NCBI RefSeq assembly: GCF_014621775.1
Contig: NZ_CP061204.1
Coordinates: forward strand, 3,120,501 to 3,184,500
Length of the DNA stretch: 64,000 bases
DNA from: Stenotrophomonas sp. 169
GTDB lineage: Bacteria; Pseudomonadota; Gammaproteobacteria; Xanthomonadales; Xanthomonadaceae
Direction: 5' to 3'
Notes under the pieces: model-generated
Database searches by the model: none
What the model saw: the letters and a program-made list of their open reading frames with translations, nothing else
What the model was told of the DNA's origin: nothing
Program-made: the position numbers and the translations under genes
In this document: in pieces, positions 26,062-35,400 of the stretch
How positions within the stretch are numbered: position 1 is the first letter of the stretch
Layout of the letters: the number at the start of each line of letters is the position of its first letter

Positions 26062-26135
26062 GGCCTTGGCTTCCTGGAGAGGGAACGCCGGAGTCTAAGC
26101 CCCCTCCGGTGACACCGCCGTAGGCATGCCGCCGG

Positions 26136-27065
26136 TTACGGCAAAGCAACGGGCACCCAGCCCAGCACCGGTCCCTTGGATGGATTGCGGTAGCGCACCT
26201 GCAGCCAGCCATCGCGCTCGTCCAACAGCTCAACGCGGTCGCCGGCAACCAGATAGCGGCGCGTGCTCGTATCGCCCGGTGCGGCATACAGCGGTTGGCG
26301 TGATGCGACAACACGCGCCGTCACGCCCTTCAGGGGCACGCCATGCGCGGGCACTGCCAGGCCACCGGCAACGGCGTGCTCCAGCACCCGACCGTCGGCC
26401 GCCAAGGTGCTCCAGACCGCCAGCGGGCCAGCGTCTTCGGCGACGTCGACGTCCAACACCGCCTCAAGCGCTGGCGTCTCCAGCATCATCATCCGCTCGA
26501 CGCGATACAGGTACAGCGCGTCGCCCGCGTAGCGATAAAGGTCGGTGTACCACATGGGCCCGCCACGGCAGGTACTGACCAGCGTCCGGCTGGACACATC
26601 CACCGTGAGCGACCACAACCCATCGCAGTTGGCCTGCGTGCCGGACGGCACGCGCAGCGTCTGCAACCGCCCACTGGCCGCGTCATAGCGGTAGACCGCC
26701 ACCGCCTCGTTGACCTGCCCCACGCTCGCCCGCACCACGAGATCCAGGTGACCGTCGAAGTCGACGTCCTCATGGTCCAGCCGCGCCTTGCCATCCGCGT
26801 CGGCCACACCCGCCACCTGTTGGATGGCACCCGCGCTGCCGATGCGCACCTCGACACCGCCCTCGTCGCGCACCGTCGCCTCGACGGGCACACCCGGTGC
26901 GACGTCGAAGCGGATCGATTCGCGGTCCTGTGCACGGACCTCGTCCACCCCACCGGAGCCGCCCAGCACGGCGATCAGCAGCCCATAGCCCAGCGCGTTC
27001 AGAAGGACACTTCCACCGGTTGGCGCGACCACAGCACGGACTGGTGCTTGGTCGCGGTTTTCCAC
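26136..27065 (-). CDS. Exported protein with FG-GAP-like motif and C-terminal SH3-like domain
   Basis: This protein of about 309 residues is of unknown function. Residues about 20-45 (NALGYGLLIAVLGGSGG..AQD) look like a signal peptide with a cleavage site after RAQ. The mature part has a calcium-binding-type repeat (DVDFDGHLDLVV), as in XAC2610-like and FG-GAP proteins. It ends in an SH3-like domain (residues about 250-309; GDRVELLDERDGWLQVRYRNP), often a cell-wall or peptide-binding module. The start is uncertain: the ATG at 27065 overlaps the upstream gene by 67 bp, and no better start is seen near the signal peptide. It is probably co-transcribed with the lipoprotein gene ahead of it. Confidence 0.75.
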   Translation of the reverse strand: MENRDQAPVRAVVAPTGGSVLLNALGYGLLIAVLGGSGGVDEVRAQDRESIRFDVAPGVPVEATVRDEGGVEVRIGSAGAIQQVAGVADADGKARLDHEDVDFDGHLDLVVRASVGQVNEAVAVYRYDAASGRLQTLRVPSGTQANCDGLWSLTVDVSSRTLVSTCRGGPMWYTDLYRYAGDALYLYRVERMMMLETPALEAVLDVDVAEDAGPLAVWSTLAADGRVLEHAVAGGLAVPAHGVPLKGVTARVVASRQPLYAAPGDTSTRRYLVAGDRVELLDERDGWLQVRYRNPSKGPVLGWVPVALP

Positions 27066-27475
27066 GCCAGGCGGATCGCTTCAATGTCGGCACGGCGCTG
27101 CGGGCTGTCTTCGTGCAGCACCACCAACACCTTGGTACGCAGGCGATTGGGTTCCGGGTCACCGCGGAACAGCCACTGACCGTACGCATCGAACACGGTC
27201 AAGCCATCGGGGAAGCGCGGCGTCACCTCTTTGTCCAGGAACGCGCGCCACTGCGCGTCACTGATGGTGTTGGCCTGCTCGCGCTCACCGGCACCGCGTT
27301 CCTCACCTACGCCGAAGTACAGCTCGCTGCGGACCCACCCGTTGGCGTTGGCCGGACGTGCGGCATCGCCCTGCAGGGTCGCGGTGGCAGACGATGCCGC
27401 CGGCGTGCCCGCCGACAAGGTGGTGCACCCGGTGGTCGCCAACGCTAAGGCAATCAGTACGGCAAAACGCTTCAT
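26999..27475 (-). CDS. DUF3574-like lipoprotein
   Basis: This 158-residue lipoprotein has signal MKRFAVLIALALATTGC with the lipidated Cys at 17. The mature domain begins near residue 45 (WVRSELYFGVGEERGAG) and ends with LAWKTATKHQSVLWSRQPVEVSF in pieces. The GWVRSELYFG opening and F(D)AYGQW motif are those of the DUF3574 family, whose function is unknown. The ATG at 27473-27475 fits the signal exactly; a longer frame adds 22 residues with no signal character. Its 3' end overlaps the 5' end of the next gene, suggesting a two-gene operon. Confidence 0.85.
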   Translation of the reverse strand: MKRFAVLIALALATTGCTTLSAGTPAASSATATLQGDAARPANANGWVRSELYFGVGEERGAGEREQANTISDAQWRAFLDKEVTPRFPDGLTVFDAYGQWLFRGDPEPNRLRTKVLVVLHEDSPQRRADIEAIRLAWKTATKHQSVLWSRQPVEVSF

Positions 27476-27592
27476 CTTCAACACTCTCCAGAACCCCACG
27501 GTAACGCCGAAGTCTCCTCGGCGGACGACACGCAACGGCACAGCCTACACAGCGACACAGGTTGCAACTGCAACCACCCACATGCCAATGCG

Positions 27593-27666
27593 GCATCAGC
27601 TGATGCGATGAAAAAGAGGGACTTGCGTCGCATCTGCCATCACGCCAAGATAATATATCGCTATAT
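27593..27666. promoter_or_regulatory. Palindromes upstream of second TonB-dependent receptor
   Basis: GCATCAGCTGATGC (27593-27606) is a perfect 14-bp palindrome. GATGCGA..TCGCATC (27602-27634) is an overlapping inverted repeat. ATATA-TCGC-TATAT (27653-27666) lies in the AT-richest stretch of the gap. These are candidate operators or promoter elements for the receptor gene at 27731; no regulator is identifiable. Confidence 0.4.
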
Positions 27667-27730
27667 CCGGATGGATGTAACTGAAGCCATCCTGCCCCTT
27701 CCCCATGTCGTGCCCGCAACCGGAGTTTCC

Positions 27731-30160
27731 ATGTCCCACCGCCTGACCGCGTCGCCCTTGGGCTTCGCCATCGCGTTCGCACTGTTCCCCCTGCTGGCCA
27801 CCGCGCAGGACGCCACCAACCTGGACACGGTGATCGTGACCGGCACCCGCGCATCGGACCGCACCGTGCTGGAGTCCATTTCGCCGGTGGACGTGCTCAC
27901 GGCAGAAGACATCCGCAAGGCCGGCGTGATCAATGGCGAGCTCGGCAGCGCGCTGCAATCGTTGCTGCCCTCCTTCAACTTCCCGCGCCAGTCCAACTCG
28001 GGCGGTGCCGATCACGTGCGCGCTGCGCAGTTGCGTGGCCTGTCGCCGGACCAGGTACTGGTGCTGGTCAACGGCAAGCGCCGCCATCACAGCGCCCTGG
28101 TCAGCACCGGCAGCAAGATCGGCCGCGGCACCACACCGGTGGACTTCAACGCCATCCCGGTCAGCGCGATCAAGCGCATCGAAGTGCTGCGCGATGGTGC
28201 CGGCGCGCTGTACGGATCGGACGCGGTGGCGGGTGTCATCAACGTGATCCTGGACAATACCCCGGAAGGCGGCGCCATCGAGGCCAGCTTCGGCGCATAT
28301 CACACCGACCTCAAGCCGATCGGCCGCACCCTGACCGATGGCCAGACCGGCAATTTCAGCGCCAACGTCGGCACTGCACTCAGCGACGACGGCGGCTTCC
28401 TGCGCGTCGGCGTGGAGTACAAGAACCGCGAAGCCACCAATCGCGCAGGCTTCGACCAGATCCCGCCGTGGGACCAGACTGATGCCAACCTGGCGCTGCG
28501 GGGCCAGCGCAATTACGTCCTGGGCGACGGTGCCAGCAAGGACCTCAACGCCTGGTTGAACACGGAGATCCCGTTTGGCGAAACCAGTACGTTCTATGCC
28601 TTTGGCACCTACAACCAGCGCGACAGCGAAGGCGCCAACTACTTCCGCTACCCCGACGGCGAAGCGAACTGGAAGGAGCTCTATCCCAACGGCTACCGCC
28701 CGATCTCCGAAGGCGAAAACCGCGACGTGCAGGCGGTGGCCGGTGCCCGTGGGCAGTGGGGCGAATGGAACTATGACGCCAGCGTGGACTTCGGCCAGAA
28801 CGACTTCACCTATCGCATGCGCAACACGTTGAATGCGTCGCTGGGCCCCACCAGCCCGACCCGCTTCAAGACCGCCGATTACCAGTACGCGCAGACCGTG
28901 GCGAACCTGGACCTAGGCCGGGTCTTCCAGCAGGGCGAGGACATCACCCACAGCGTGGGCGTGGGCGCGGAGGCCCGCCATGAGCGCTACGAGACGCGCC
29001 CGGGCGATCCGGCCAGTTATGCAGCCGGCCCGTTCACCGACCGTCCCACCGGCTCGCAGGCCGGCGGCGGCTTGACCCCGCAGGACGCGGCCGACCTGGC
29101 CCGCGACGTGGCCAGCGTCTACGCCAGCGTCTCCAGCCAGTTCGGCGAGCATCTATCCAGTGATGTCGCCGCGCGTTACGAACACCACGATGATTTCGGC
29201 GGCGAACTGACCGGCAAACTCGGCCTGCGCTACGAGTTCACCCCCGCCTTCGCTGTGCGCGGTTCGGTATCGAACAATTACCGAGCACCGTCGCTGGCAC
29301 AGATCGGCTACGAGTCCACCTCTACCGGCTACAACGCCGCAGGCCAACTGGTGCAGGGGCGGCTGCTCTCGGTGAACAATCCGATCGCCCGCGGCCTCGG
29401 CGCCAGCGACCTGAAGCCGGAGAAGTCGCTCAACACCAGCCTGGGTTTCACCAGCCGCATCGGCGAGAACTTCGACGTGTCACTGGATCTGTTCCAGATC
29501 GACATCGATGACCGCATCGCACTCTCCGAGGCAATCACCGGCGATGCGCTGACGGCATTCGTGCAGCAGCAGTACGGCGTCGCCGGCCTTGAAAGCGCCA
29601 GCTTCTTCGTCAACGCCGCCGATACCCGCACCCGGGGTGCCGAACTGGTCGCCAACTGGCGCCATGCGCTCGGGAATGGTCAGCTGCAGCTGACCGGCAC
29701 CTGGGCATACGCCAAGACAGAACTCAAAAACGTGCTGCCGACCCCGTCGGCGCTGCAGGCGCTGGATCCGGCGTATGTGCTGTTCGGCGTGGAAGAAAGC
29801 AATACCCTCACCGATGCCACGCCACGTACACGTGCGCAGTTTTCTGCCTCGTGGAGCAACGATCGCTGGTCGCTGACCAGCCGTGTCAGCCGTCATGGCA
29901 GCGCCACGCGGGTGTTCAACTTCGGCGGCGGCTTCGAGCCCACCCAGACGTACCAGGCCGAGTGGCAGCTGGACGCGGAAGCGGAATACCGCATCACCCC
30001 GCAGTGGAGCGTGGCGATCGGTGGGCAGAACCTGACCGACAATTATCCCGACCTGTCCAACGAAGACATCTACTACTACGGCAACCTGCCCTACGACGTG
30101 TTGTCACCGATCGGCAGCAACGGCGCGTACTTCTACGGGCGGGTGCGCTACACCTTCTGA
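27731..30160 (+). CDS. TonB-dependent outer-membrane receptor (paralog of 8959 gene)
   Basis: This 809-residue receptor has signal peptide MSHRLTASPLGFAIAFALFP..ATAQD, a TonB-box-like LDTVIVTGTRASDRT, a plug domain (VDVLTAEDIRKAG, RGLSPDQVLVLVNGKRRH, RIEVLRDGAGALYGSDAVAGVINV), and a beta-barrel ending YGRVRYTF with the terminal Phe typical of BAM substrates. The ATG at 27731 follows CCGGAG; the in-frame Met at 27608 would put 41 hydrophilic residues before the signal. The plug and TonB-box sequences are very close to those of the receptor at 8959, so the two arose by duplication. The ligand is unknown. A hairpin terminator follows. Confidence 0.94.
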   Translation: MSHRLTASPLGFAIAFALFPLLATAQDATNLDTVIVTGTRASDRTVLESISPVDVLTAEDIRKAGVINGELGSALQSLLPSFNFPRQSNSGGADHVRAAQLRGLSPDQVLVLVNGKRRHHSALVSTGSKIGRGTTPVDFNAIPVSAIKRIEVLRDGAGALYGSDAVAGVINVILDNTPEGGAIEASFGAYHTDLKPIGRTLTDGQTGNFSANVGTALSDDGGFLRVGVEYKNREATNRAGFDQIPPWDQTDANLALRGQRNYVLGDGASKDLNAWLNTEIPFGETSTFYAFGTYNQRDSEGANYFRYPDGEANWKELYPNGYRPISEGENRDVQAVAGARGQWGEWNYDASVDFGQNDFTYRMRNTLNASLGPTSPTRFKTADYQYAQTVANLDLGRVFQQGEDITHSVGVGAEARHERYETRPGDPASYAAGPFTDRPTGSQAGGGLTPQDAADLARDVASVYASVSSQFGEHLSSDVAARYEHHDDFGGELTGKLGLRYEFTPAFAVRGSVSNNYRAPSLAQIGYESTSTGYNAAGQLVQGRLLSVNNPIARGLGASDLKPEKSLNTSLGFTSRIGENFDVSLDLFQIDIDDRIALSEAITGDALTAFVQQQYGVAGLESASFFVNAADTRTRGAELVANWRHALGNGQLQLTGTWAYAKTELKNVLPTPSALQALDPAYVLFGVEESNTLTDATPRTRAQFSASWSNDRWSLTSRVSRHGSATRVFNFGGGFEPTQTYQAEWQLDAEAEYRITPQWSVAIGGQNLTDNYPDLSNEDIYYYGNLPYDVLSPIGSNGAYFYGRVRYTF

Positions 30161-30171
30161 GGCAGCACGCC

Positions 30172-30212
30172 GGGGTCGGACCGCCTGCGCACGGCGAAGG
30201 CGATCCGACCCC
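30172..30212 (+). terminator. Terminator-like hairpin after TonB-dependent receptor
   Basis: GGGGTCGGA-C-CGCCT pairs with AGGCG-A-TCCGACCCC, two stem blocks with one mismatch and a 12-nt loop, 12 bp after the receptor stop. No T-run follows. Confidence 0.6.
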
Positions 30213-30268
30213 CACCCTCGACAACGCGATGACCTGGTGCTCACACCGGCGCTGGCATCGTGCCCGGC

Positions 30269-31027
30269 ATGGCAAACGACCTTCCCCTACGTCCGCCGCC
30301 ACCGTTGCTGGACGACGCCTGCGCGTTGTTCCTCGACGTCGATGGCACCTTGATCGAATTCGCAGACAGCCCCGACGCGGTAACGTTGTTGCCCGAAGTG
30401 CGAGAGGCCATCGGTCGCATCAGTGACCGACTCGAGGGCGCCGTCGCCCTGGTCAGCGGCCGTCCGCTGGCGCAGCTCGATGCGCTGTTCGCGCCGTTGC
30501 ACCTGCCGGCTGCGGGCCTGCATGGGCACCAACTGCGCGATGCTTCCGGCACGGTCCACGACACGACGGAAGACGAAAGCACGACCGAGTGGCTGCATGC
30601 ACTGCACGAGCAAGCCATGCGCTTTGCCCACGGCCACCCCGGTGTGCTGGTGGAAGACAAGGGCCCGAGCATGGCGCTGCACTGGCGTGCCGCACCTCAC
30701 GCGGCCGAGCAGGTCCGGGCGTTCGCCGACCGTCATATCCGCGGCAACGCGGGCTATCGGCTGCAACCCGGCGACCACGTCGTCGAGTTCGTCCCGGTCG
30801 GCAGCGACAAGGGCCGCGCTGTACGCCGGATGATGCAGTACCTGCCCTTCCGTGGGCGTCTGCCGGTGTTCCTGGGCGATGACCTGACCGACGAGCACGG
30901 CTTCGAAGCCGCCAACGGCCTGCATGGCTGGAGCGTGCTGGTAGGTGAACGCGACCCCAGCACGGCGGTGTTCCAGCTCAAGGACATACGCAGCGTGCAC
31001 GCATGGTTGCGTGAGAATGCCTGGTAG
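30269..31027 (+). CDS. otsB: Trehalose-6-phosphate phosphatase
   Basis: This HAD-superfamily enzyme of about 252 residues removes phosphate from trehalose-6-phosphate, the last step of OtsAB trehalose synthesis. Visible motifs are LDVDGTLIEF (nucleophile Asp and acid/base Asp), VSGRPL, the cap-domain region around KGPSMALHWR, and the metal-binding FLGDDLTDEHGFEA. The start may be this ATG or an in-frame GTG nine bases upstream (30260); neither has a strong ribosome-binding site. It is first in an otsB-GH15-otsA cluster, 36 bp ahead of the GH15 gene. Confidence 0.94.
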   Translation: MANDLPLRPPPPLLDDACALFLDVDGTLIEFADSPDAVTLLPEVREAIGRISDRLEGAVALVSGRPLAQLDALFAPLHLPAAGLHGHQLRDASGTVHDTTEDESTTEWLHALHEQAMRFAHGHPGVLVEDKGPSMALHWRAAPHAAEQVRAFADRHIRGNAGYRLQPGDHVVEFVPVGSDKGRAVRRMMQYLPFRGRLPVFLGDDLTDEHGFEAANGLHGWSVLVGERDPSTAVFQLKDIRSVHAWLRENAW

Positions 31028-31063
31028 GCCGGCCCCCACGGCTGCAGACGAGATGTTCCGCCC

Positions 31064-32845
31064 ATGACCCACCCTGATCTGAACCTCGGCGTTGTCGGCA
31101 ACGGCAGTTTTGGTGCGTTGATCGACCGCCAGGCCCGCGTTGTCTGGAGCTGCCTTCCCACGTTCGACGGCGACCCCACCTTCTGTGCCCTGCTCAGCCC
31201 CAACCAACAGGAAGGCGGTGACTTCACCGTTGAGCTGGAGGACCTGGACAGCACCGAGCAGGAGTACATCAGCAACACCGCGATCCTGCGGACGGTGTTG
31301 CGCGATACCCACGGCGGCGCGATCGAGATCATCGACTTCGCCCCGCGCTGGCGTCAGAACGACCGCTTCTACCGTCCCGTCAGCCTGATCCGCCAGGTAC
31401 GCCCGATCTCGGGCAGCCCGCGCATCCGCGTATTGGCGCGGCCCTTGGCAGACTGGGGCCAGCGCGTGCCGGACTCCACCTGGGGCAGCAACCATGTGCG
31501 CTGGGTCCTGCCCGACCACGTGCTGCGCCTGACCACCGATGTGCCCATCCGCTTCGTGCGTGAGGGCCTGCCCTTCGTGCTCAACCACCCCGTCCACCTG
31601 GTGCTGGGCGTGGACGAATCCCTCAACCGCTCACTGAGCGGCTATGTGCAGGAAGCGTTCCAGCGCACGCGGGATTATTGGCGCGAGTGGGTCCGCTATC
31701 TTTCCATTCCGCTGGAGTGGCAGGACGCGGTGATCCGCAGCGCGATCACGCTGAAGTTGTGCCAGTACGAGGACAGCGGCGCGATCATCGCCGCCATGAC
31801 AACCTCCATCCCGGAAGCACCGGGCAGCATCCGTAATTGGGATTACCGCTATTGCTGGCTGCGCGATGCGGCCTTCGTGGTGCGTTCGCTCAACCGCCTG
31901 GGCGCCACGCGCACCATGGAGCAGTTCCTCGGCTACATCTTCAACCTGGCCACGGCCGACGGCACGTTGCAGCCGCTGTACGGCATCGGTTTCGAAGCCA
32001 CGCTGGACGAGCACGAAGTGCCTTCGCTGTCCGGCTACCGTGGCATGGGCCCGGTGCGCCGCGGCAACCTGGCCTGGGTGCAGCGCCAGCATGATGTGTA
32101 CGGCAGCGTGGTGCTGGCATCGACCCAGCTGTTCTTCGACCGTCGCCTGCAGGACCCCGGCGATGAGCATGCGTTCGCGCGGCTGGAGCCGCTGGGCGAA
32201 CAGGCCTTCCTGCTGCATGACGTGCCCGATGCCGGCCTGTGGGAGTTCCGTGGTCGCACTGAAGTGCATACATACACCGCAGCAATGTGCTGGGCCGCCT
32301 GCGATCGCCTGTGCAAGATCGCCGTGCGCTTGAAGCTCGACGACCGCGCGGACTACTGGCGCGGTCGCGCCGATACCATCCACCAGCGCATCATGCGCGA
32401 CTCGTGGAGCGAAGAACTCGGCTACTTCACCGATGCCTTCGGTGGCCACCGCCTGGATGCCTCGTTGTTGCTACTCGCCGACATCGGTTTCATCGAAGCC
32501 AAAGATGCACGCTTCGTCGCCACCGTCGAAGCCATCGGCCGCGACCTGAAGCATGGCGATGCGCTGTACCGCTACGTCGCGCCGGACGATTTCGGCGAAC
32601 CGGAGACCAGTTTCACCATCTGCACGTTCTGGTACATCGACGCACTCGCCGCGATCGGTCGCATGGACGAAGCACGCGCGATGTTCGAGGTCCTGTTGTC
32701 GCGCCGCAACCATCTGGGCCTGCTGTCCGAGGATCTTTCCTTCGAGACCGGTGAGGCCTGGGGCAACTTCCCGCAGACGTATTCGCACGTGGGTCTGATC
32801 ACTGCGGCGATGCGCTTGTCGCGTTCCTGGCAGGAGGCCTCGTGA
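31064..32845 (+). CDS. Glycoside hydrolase family 15 protein
   Basis: This 593-residue (alpha/alpha)6-barrel enzyme has an N-terminal beta-domain (1-250; GVVGNGSFGALIDRQARVVWSCLP-type opening) and a catalytic barrel (250-590). The barrel carries NWDYRYCWLRDAAFV, ETSFTICTFWYIDALA and LSEDLSFETGEAWGNFPQTYSHVGL. The Glu residues in the last two blocks are candidate catalytic acid/base. GH15 includes glucoamylases and, in several bacteria, trehalases. Its place between otsB and otsA makes trehalose turnover or a related alpha-glucoside the likely role. The GTG start of otsA overlaps its stop (GTGA), indicating coupled translation. Confidence 0.93.
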   Translation: MTHPDLNLGVVGNGSFGALIDRQARVVWSCLPTFDGDPTFCALLSPNQQEGGDFTVELEDLDSTEQEYISNTAILRTVLRDTHGGAIEIIDFAPRWRQNDRFYRPVSLIRQVRPISGSPRIRVLARPLADWGQRVPDSTWGSNHVRWVLPDHVLRLTTDVPIRFVREGLPFVLNHPVHLVLGVDESLNRSLSGYVQEAFQRTRDYWREWVRYLSIPLEWQDAVIRSAITLKLCQYEDSGAIIAAMTTSIPEAPGSIRNWDYRYCWLRDAAFVVRSLNRLGATRTMEQFLGYIFNLATADGTLQPLYGIGFEATLDEHEVPSLSGYRGMGPVRRGNLAWVQRQHDVYGSVVLASTQLFFDRRLQDPGDEHAFARLEPLGEQAFLLHDVPDAGLWEFRGRTEVHTYTAAMCWAACDRLCKIAVRLKLDDRADYWRGRADTIHQRIMRDSWSEELGYFTDAFGGHRLDASLLLLADIGFIEAKDARFVATVEAIGRDLKHGDALYRYVAPDDFGEPETSFTICTFWYIDALAAIGRMDEARAMFEVLLSRRNHLGLLSEDLSFETGEAWGNFPQTYSHVGLITAAMRLSRSWQEAS

Positions 32846-34206
32846 GTCGGCTCGTCGTTGTTTCCAATCGGGTTGCGATCCCCGGCGATACACGGCCCGG
32901 CGGCCTGGCGGTCGGCCTGCTCGCCGCGCTGAAGGAGCGCGGCGGTGTGTGGTTCGGCTGGAGTGGCAAGTCGGTCAAGGAAAACAGCGGCGCGCTGCAC
33001 GAACAGGTGGAGGGTGACATCCGCTACGTCACCATGGACCTCAACAAGCGCGACGTGGATGGCTACTACAACGGCTTCGCGAACCGTACGTTGTGGCCGC
33101 TGCTGCACTTCCGCCTGGACCTGGTGGACTACGACCGGGGCACGCGCGAGACCTACCACCGTGTCAACGAGCTGTTCGCCAGCAAACTCGCGCCGCTGCT
33201 GCGCGAGGACGACATCGTCTGGATCCACGACTACCACCTGATCCCGCTCGCGGCCATGCTGCGCGAGCGCGGCATCGGCTGCCGGATCGGCTTCTTCCTG
33301 CACGTGCCGATGCCGTCGGCCGATCTGCTGCAGGCGATGCCGGACCATCTGCGCCTGTTTTCCTCGCTGTACGCCTGCGACCTGGTGGGCTTCCAGACCC
33401 AGCGCGATGCGGATCGGTTCCAGACCTATCTGCGATTGTTCGGCGGGGGGCGCGTGCTCGGCGATGGCCAACTGGAAGCCCCGGATGGTCGGCACTTCCG
33501 CGCGGCGGCCTTTCCCATCGGCATCGATACCGAACGTATCGCCCAGCAGGCCAAGGCGGCCGCCAACAAGACCGCGGTCAAGGACCTGCGCAACAGCCTG
33601 CGCAACCGTCAGCTGGCGATCGGCGTGGACCGGCTGGACTACTCCAAGGGCCTGCCGGAGCGCTTCCAGGGATTCGAGCGTTATCTGGAACGCCACGCTG
33701 ACCAGCATGGCAGCCTGACCTATCTGCAGATCGCGCCCGTCTCGCGCGGCGACGTCACCGAGTACCGCCACCTTCGCAGCCAGCTGGAGCAGATCGCCGG
33801 ACACATCAACGGGGGCCATGCCGCACCGGACTGGACGCCCCTGCGCTACGTCAACCAGAACTTCACCCATTCCACGCTGACCGGCTTCTACCGCGCGGCG
33901 GCCGTGGGACTGGTGACCCCGCTGCGCGATGGCATGAACCTGGTCGCCAAGGAATACGTGGCCTCGCAGGATCCGGAGAACCCGGGGGTGCTGGTGTTGT
34001 CCCTGCTGGCCGGTGCGGCTGATGAGATGAAGCAGGCGCTGCTGGTCAATCCGCATGATCTGGACGGCGTGGCCGATGCCATTGCCACCGCTGCCACGAT
34101 GCCGCTGAAACGCCGCCAGGAGCGCTGGCACGCGATGATGGAGCACCTGCGCACGTATGACATCAATCACTGGCGGCAGAGCTTCCTGCAGGCCCTGGAA
34201 GCCTGA
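32842..34206 (+). CDS. otsA: Trehalose-6-phosphate synthase
   Basis: This 454-residue GT20 enzyme joins UDP-glucose and glucose-6-phosphate. Motifs visible: SRLVVVSNRVAIP at the N-terminus, FVWSGW-like VWFGWSGK, the acceptor-site WIHDYHLIPLA, GFFLHVPMPS, VDRLDYSKGLPERF, and TPLRDGMNLVAKEYVASQ. The GTG start overlaps the GH15 stop codon. The GT20 half of ggpPS at 2.3-4.6 kb shows corresponding but distinct motifs, so the two enzymes are distant paralogs making different osmolytes. Together with otsB this completes trehalose synthesis. Several hairpins and a repeat array follow. Confidence 0.96.
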   Translation: MSRLVVVSNRVAIPGDTRPGGLAVGLLAALKERGGVWFGWSGKSVKENSGALHEQVEGDIRYVTMDLNKRDVDGYYNGFANRTLWPLLHFRLDLVDYDRGTRETYHRVNELFASKLAPLLREDDIVWIHDYHLIPLAAMLRERGIGCRIGFFLHVPMPSADLLQAMPDHLRLFSSLYACDLVGFQTQRDADRFQTYLRLFGGGRVLGDGQLEAPDGRHFRAAAFPIGIDTERIAQQAKAAANKTAVKDLRNSLRNRQLAIGVDRLDYSKGLPERFQGFERYLERHADQHGSLTYLQIAPVSRGDVTEYRHLRSQLEQIAGHINGGHAAPDWTPLRYVNQNFTHSTLTGFYRAAAVGLVTPLRDGMNLVAKEYVASQDPENPGVLVLSLLAGAADEMKQALLVNPHDLDGVADAIATAATMPLKRRQERWHAMMEHLRTYDINHWRQSFLQALEA

Positions 34207-34291
34207 CCCGGTAGCGCCGAAGGCAGCGGCAGGAGCCGCTGCCAACGTCGCTTGCGACGGCTCGTAGGGTGCCGGTCAGGACGACCGGCAT

Positions 34292-34633
34292 ACCCACGGT
34301 CGGCGAGCGCAGCGGGCTGTGGCCGGACACATTCCGCCGAGCACGGCTCGGCGCTACCAGAGCATCCAACATCCGTAGCGCCGACCCACGGTCGGCGAGC
34401 GCAGCGGGCCGTGGCCGGACACATTCCGCCGAGCACGGCTCGGCGCTACCAGAGCATCCGACATCGGTAGCGCCGACCCATGGTCGGCGAGCGCAGCGGG
34501 CCGTGGCCGGACACACCCCGCCGAGCACGGCTCGGCGCTACCAGAGCATCGGACATCAGTAGCGCCGACCCACGGTCGGCGAGCGCAGCGGGCCGTTGGC
34601 GGACACATTCCGCCGAGCACGGCTCCGCGCTAC
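34292..34633. repeat. 92-bp tandem repeat array built of SMAG hairpins
   Basis: Copies start at 34375, 34467 and 34559, each exactly 92 bp after the last, preceded by a partial copy from 34292; the last is truncated at 34633. Every unit holds two GTAG-type hairpins (GTAGCGCCGACC..GGTCGGCG and CCGCCGAGC..GCTCGGCGCTAC). Copies differ by only a few bases. The preceding 34211-34291 holds three more short hairpins (such as GGCAGCGGC-AGGA-GCCGCTGCC at 34222-34242). The array separates otsA from convergent pgeF, whose stop codon lies in the last element. Confidence 0.9.
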
Positions 34634-35400
34634 GCCATCCAGACCAGCGTGGCCATGCGCCCGGTACGGCGGTCTCGCCGGTGCGAGAAAAATCCAGGGT
34701 CTGCGATCGTTGACAGCGTGCCACCGTGGACATCGGCTGCGTTCATGCCAGCCGCCTGCAGCCGCTGCCGCGCAAGTGCGTACAGGTCGACCTTCCAATG
34801 CCCCGCCCGCGTCGCCGCGAAGGCAGCGCCCGCCGCGGCATCGTGCCCGACGAACGCACGGTAGACGTCCTCGCCGATTTCATACTCCGCCGGGCCCGCT
34901 GCCGGACCCAGCCATGCCACCAGATCGGCCGGTGCCGTCTCCATCGCCGCGACCGTCTGCTCCAACATCCCGTCAGCCAGCCCCCGCCACCCTGCGTGGG
35001 CAGCGCCCACCTCCCTGCCATCGCGCGCAGCCAGTACCAGCGGCAGGCAGTCGGCGGTCAGGATGGCCAGCACCACACCGGGGACCGATGTCACCGCAGC
35101 ATCGGCGACCGGTTCGCCGCCTCCGTCCGCAGGCGCTGCATCAAAGCGCAGCACCGTCGTGCCATGGACCTGCCGCAGCCAGTGCGGCGTGGAAGGCAGG
35201 CCAAGCCCCTCCTGCAACAGGCGACGATTGGACTCCACACTGGCGGGAATGTCGCCGTCAGCGGTGTGTCGATTGCCCAGATTGAATTGGTCGAACGGAG
35301 GCTGCGACACCCCCGCTCCGTACCGCCGCGTGGTCAACGCGTGCACGCCGGCCGGGGCTGGCCAATCCGGCGTCAGCAGCGGCAGCGCACCCCCACTCAC
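34630..35400 (-). CDS. pgeF: Peptidoglycan editing factor PgeF (YfiH family)
   Basis: This 256-residue laccase-domain protein of the YfiH family removes wrongly incorporated L-Ser from UDP-MurNAc peptides and so maintains peptidoglycan composition. The metal-site motifs are [17 protein letters not shown] and [11 protein letters not shown]. The start is a GTG at 35398-35400, overlapping the rluD stop codon (GTGA), so translation is coupled; rluD-yfiH is a widely conserved pair. The TAG stop is part of the GTAG head of the adjoining SMAG element, so the repeat defines the protein's C-terminus. Confidence 0.94.
   Translation of the reverse strand: MSGGALPLLTPDWPAPAGVHALTTRRYGAGVSQPPFDQFNLGNRHTADGDIPASVESNRRLLQEGLGLPSTPHWLRQVHGTTVLRFDAAPADGGGEPVADAAVTSVPGVVLAILTADCLPLVLAARDGREVGAAHAGWRGLADGMLEQTVAAMETAPADLVAWLGPAAGPAEYEIGEDVYRAFVGHDAAAGAAFAATRAGHWKVDLYALARQRLQAAGMNAADVHGGTLSTIADPGFFSHRRDRRTGRMATLVWMA

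Noticed and set aside
34167..34733. Several long open frames on both strands across the 92-bp repeat array
   Set aside because: The 92-bp SMAG units are GC-rich and palindromic, so stops are rare in every frame. The translations are the same repeat peptide over and over and have no start signals.
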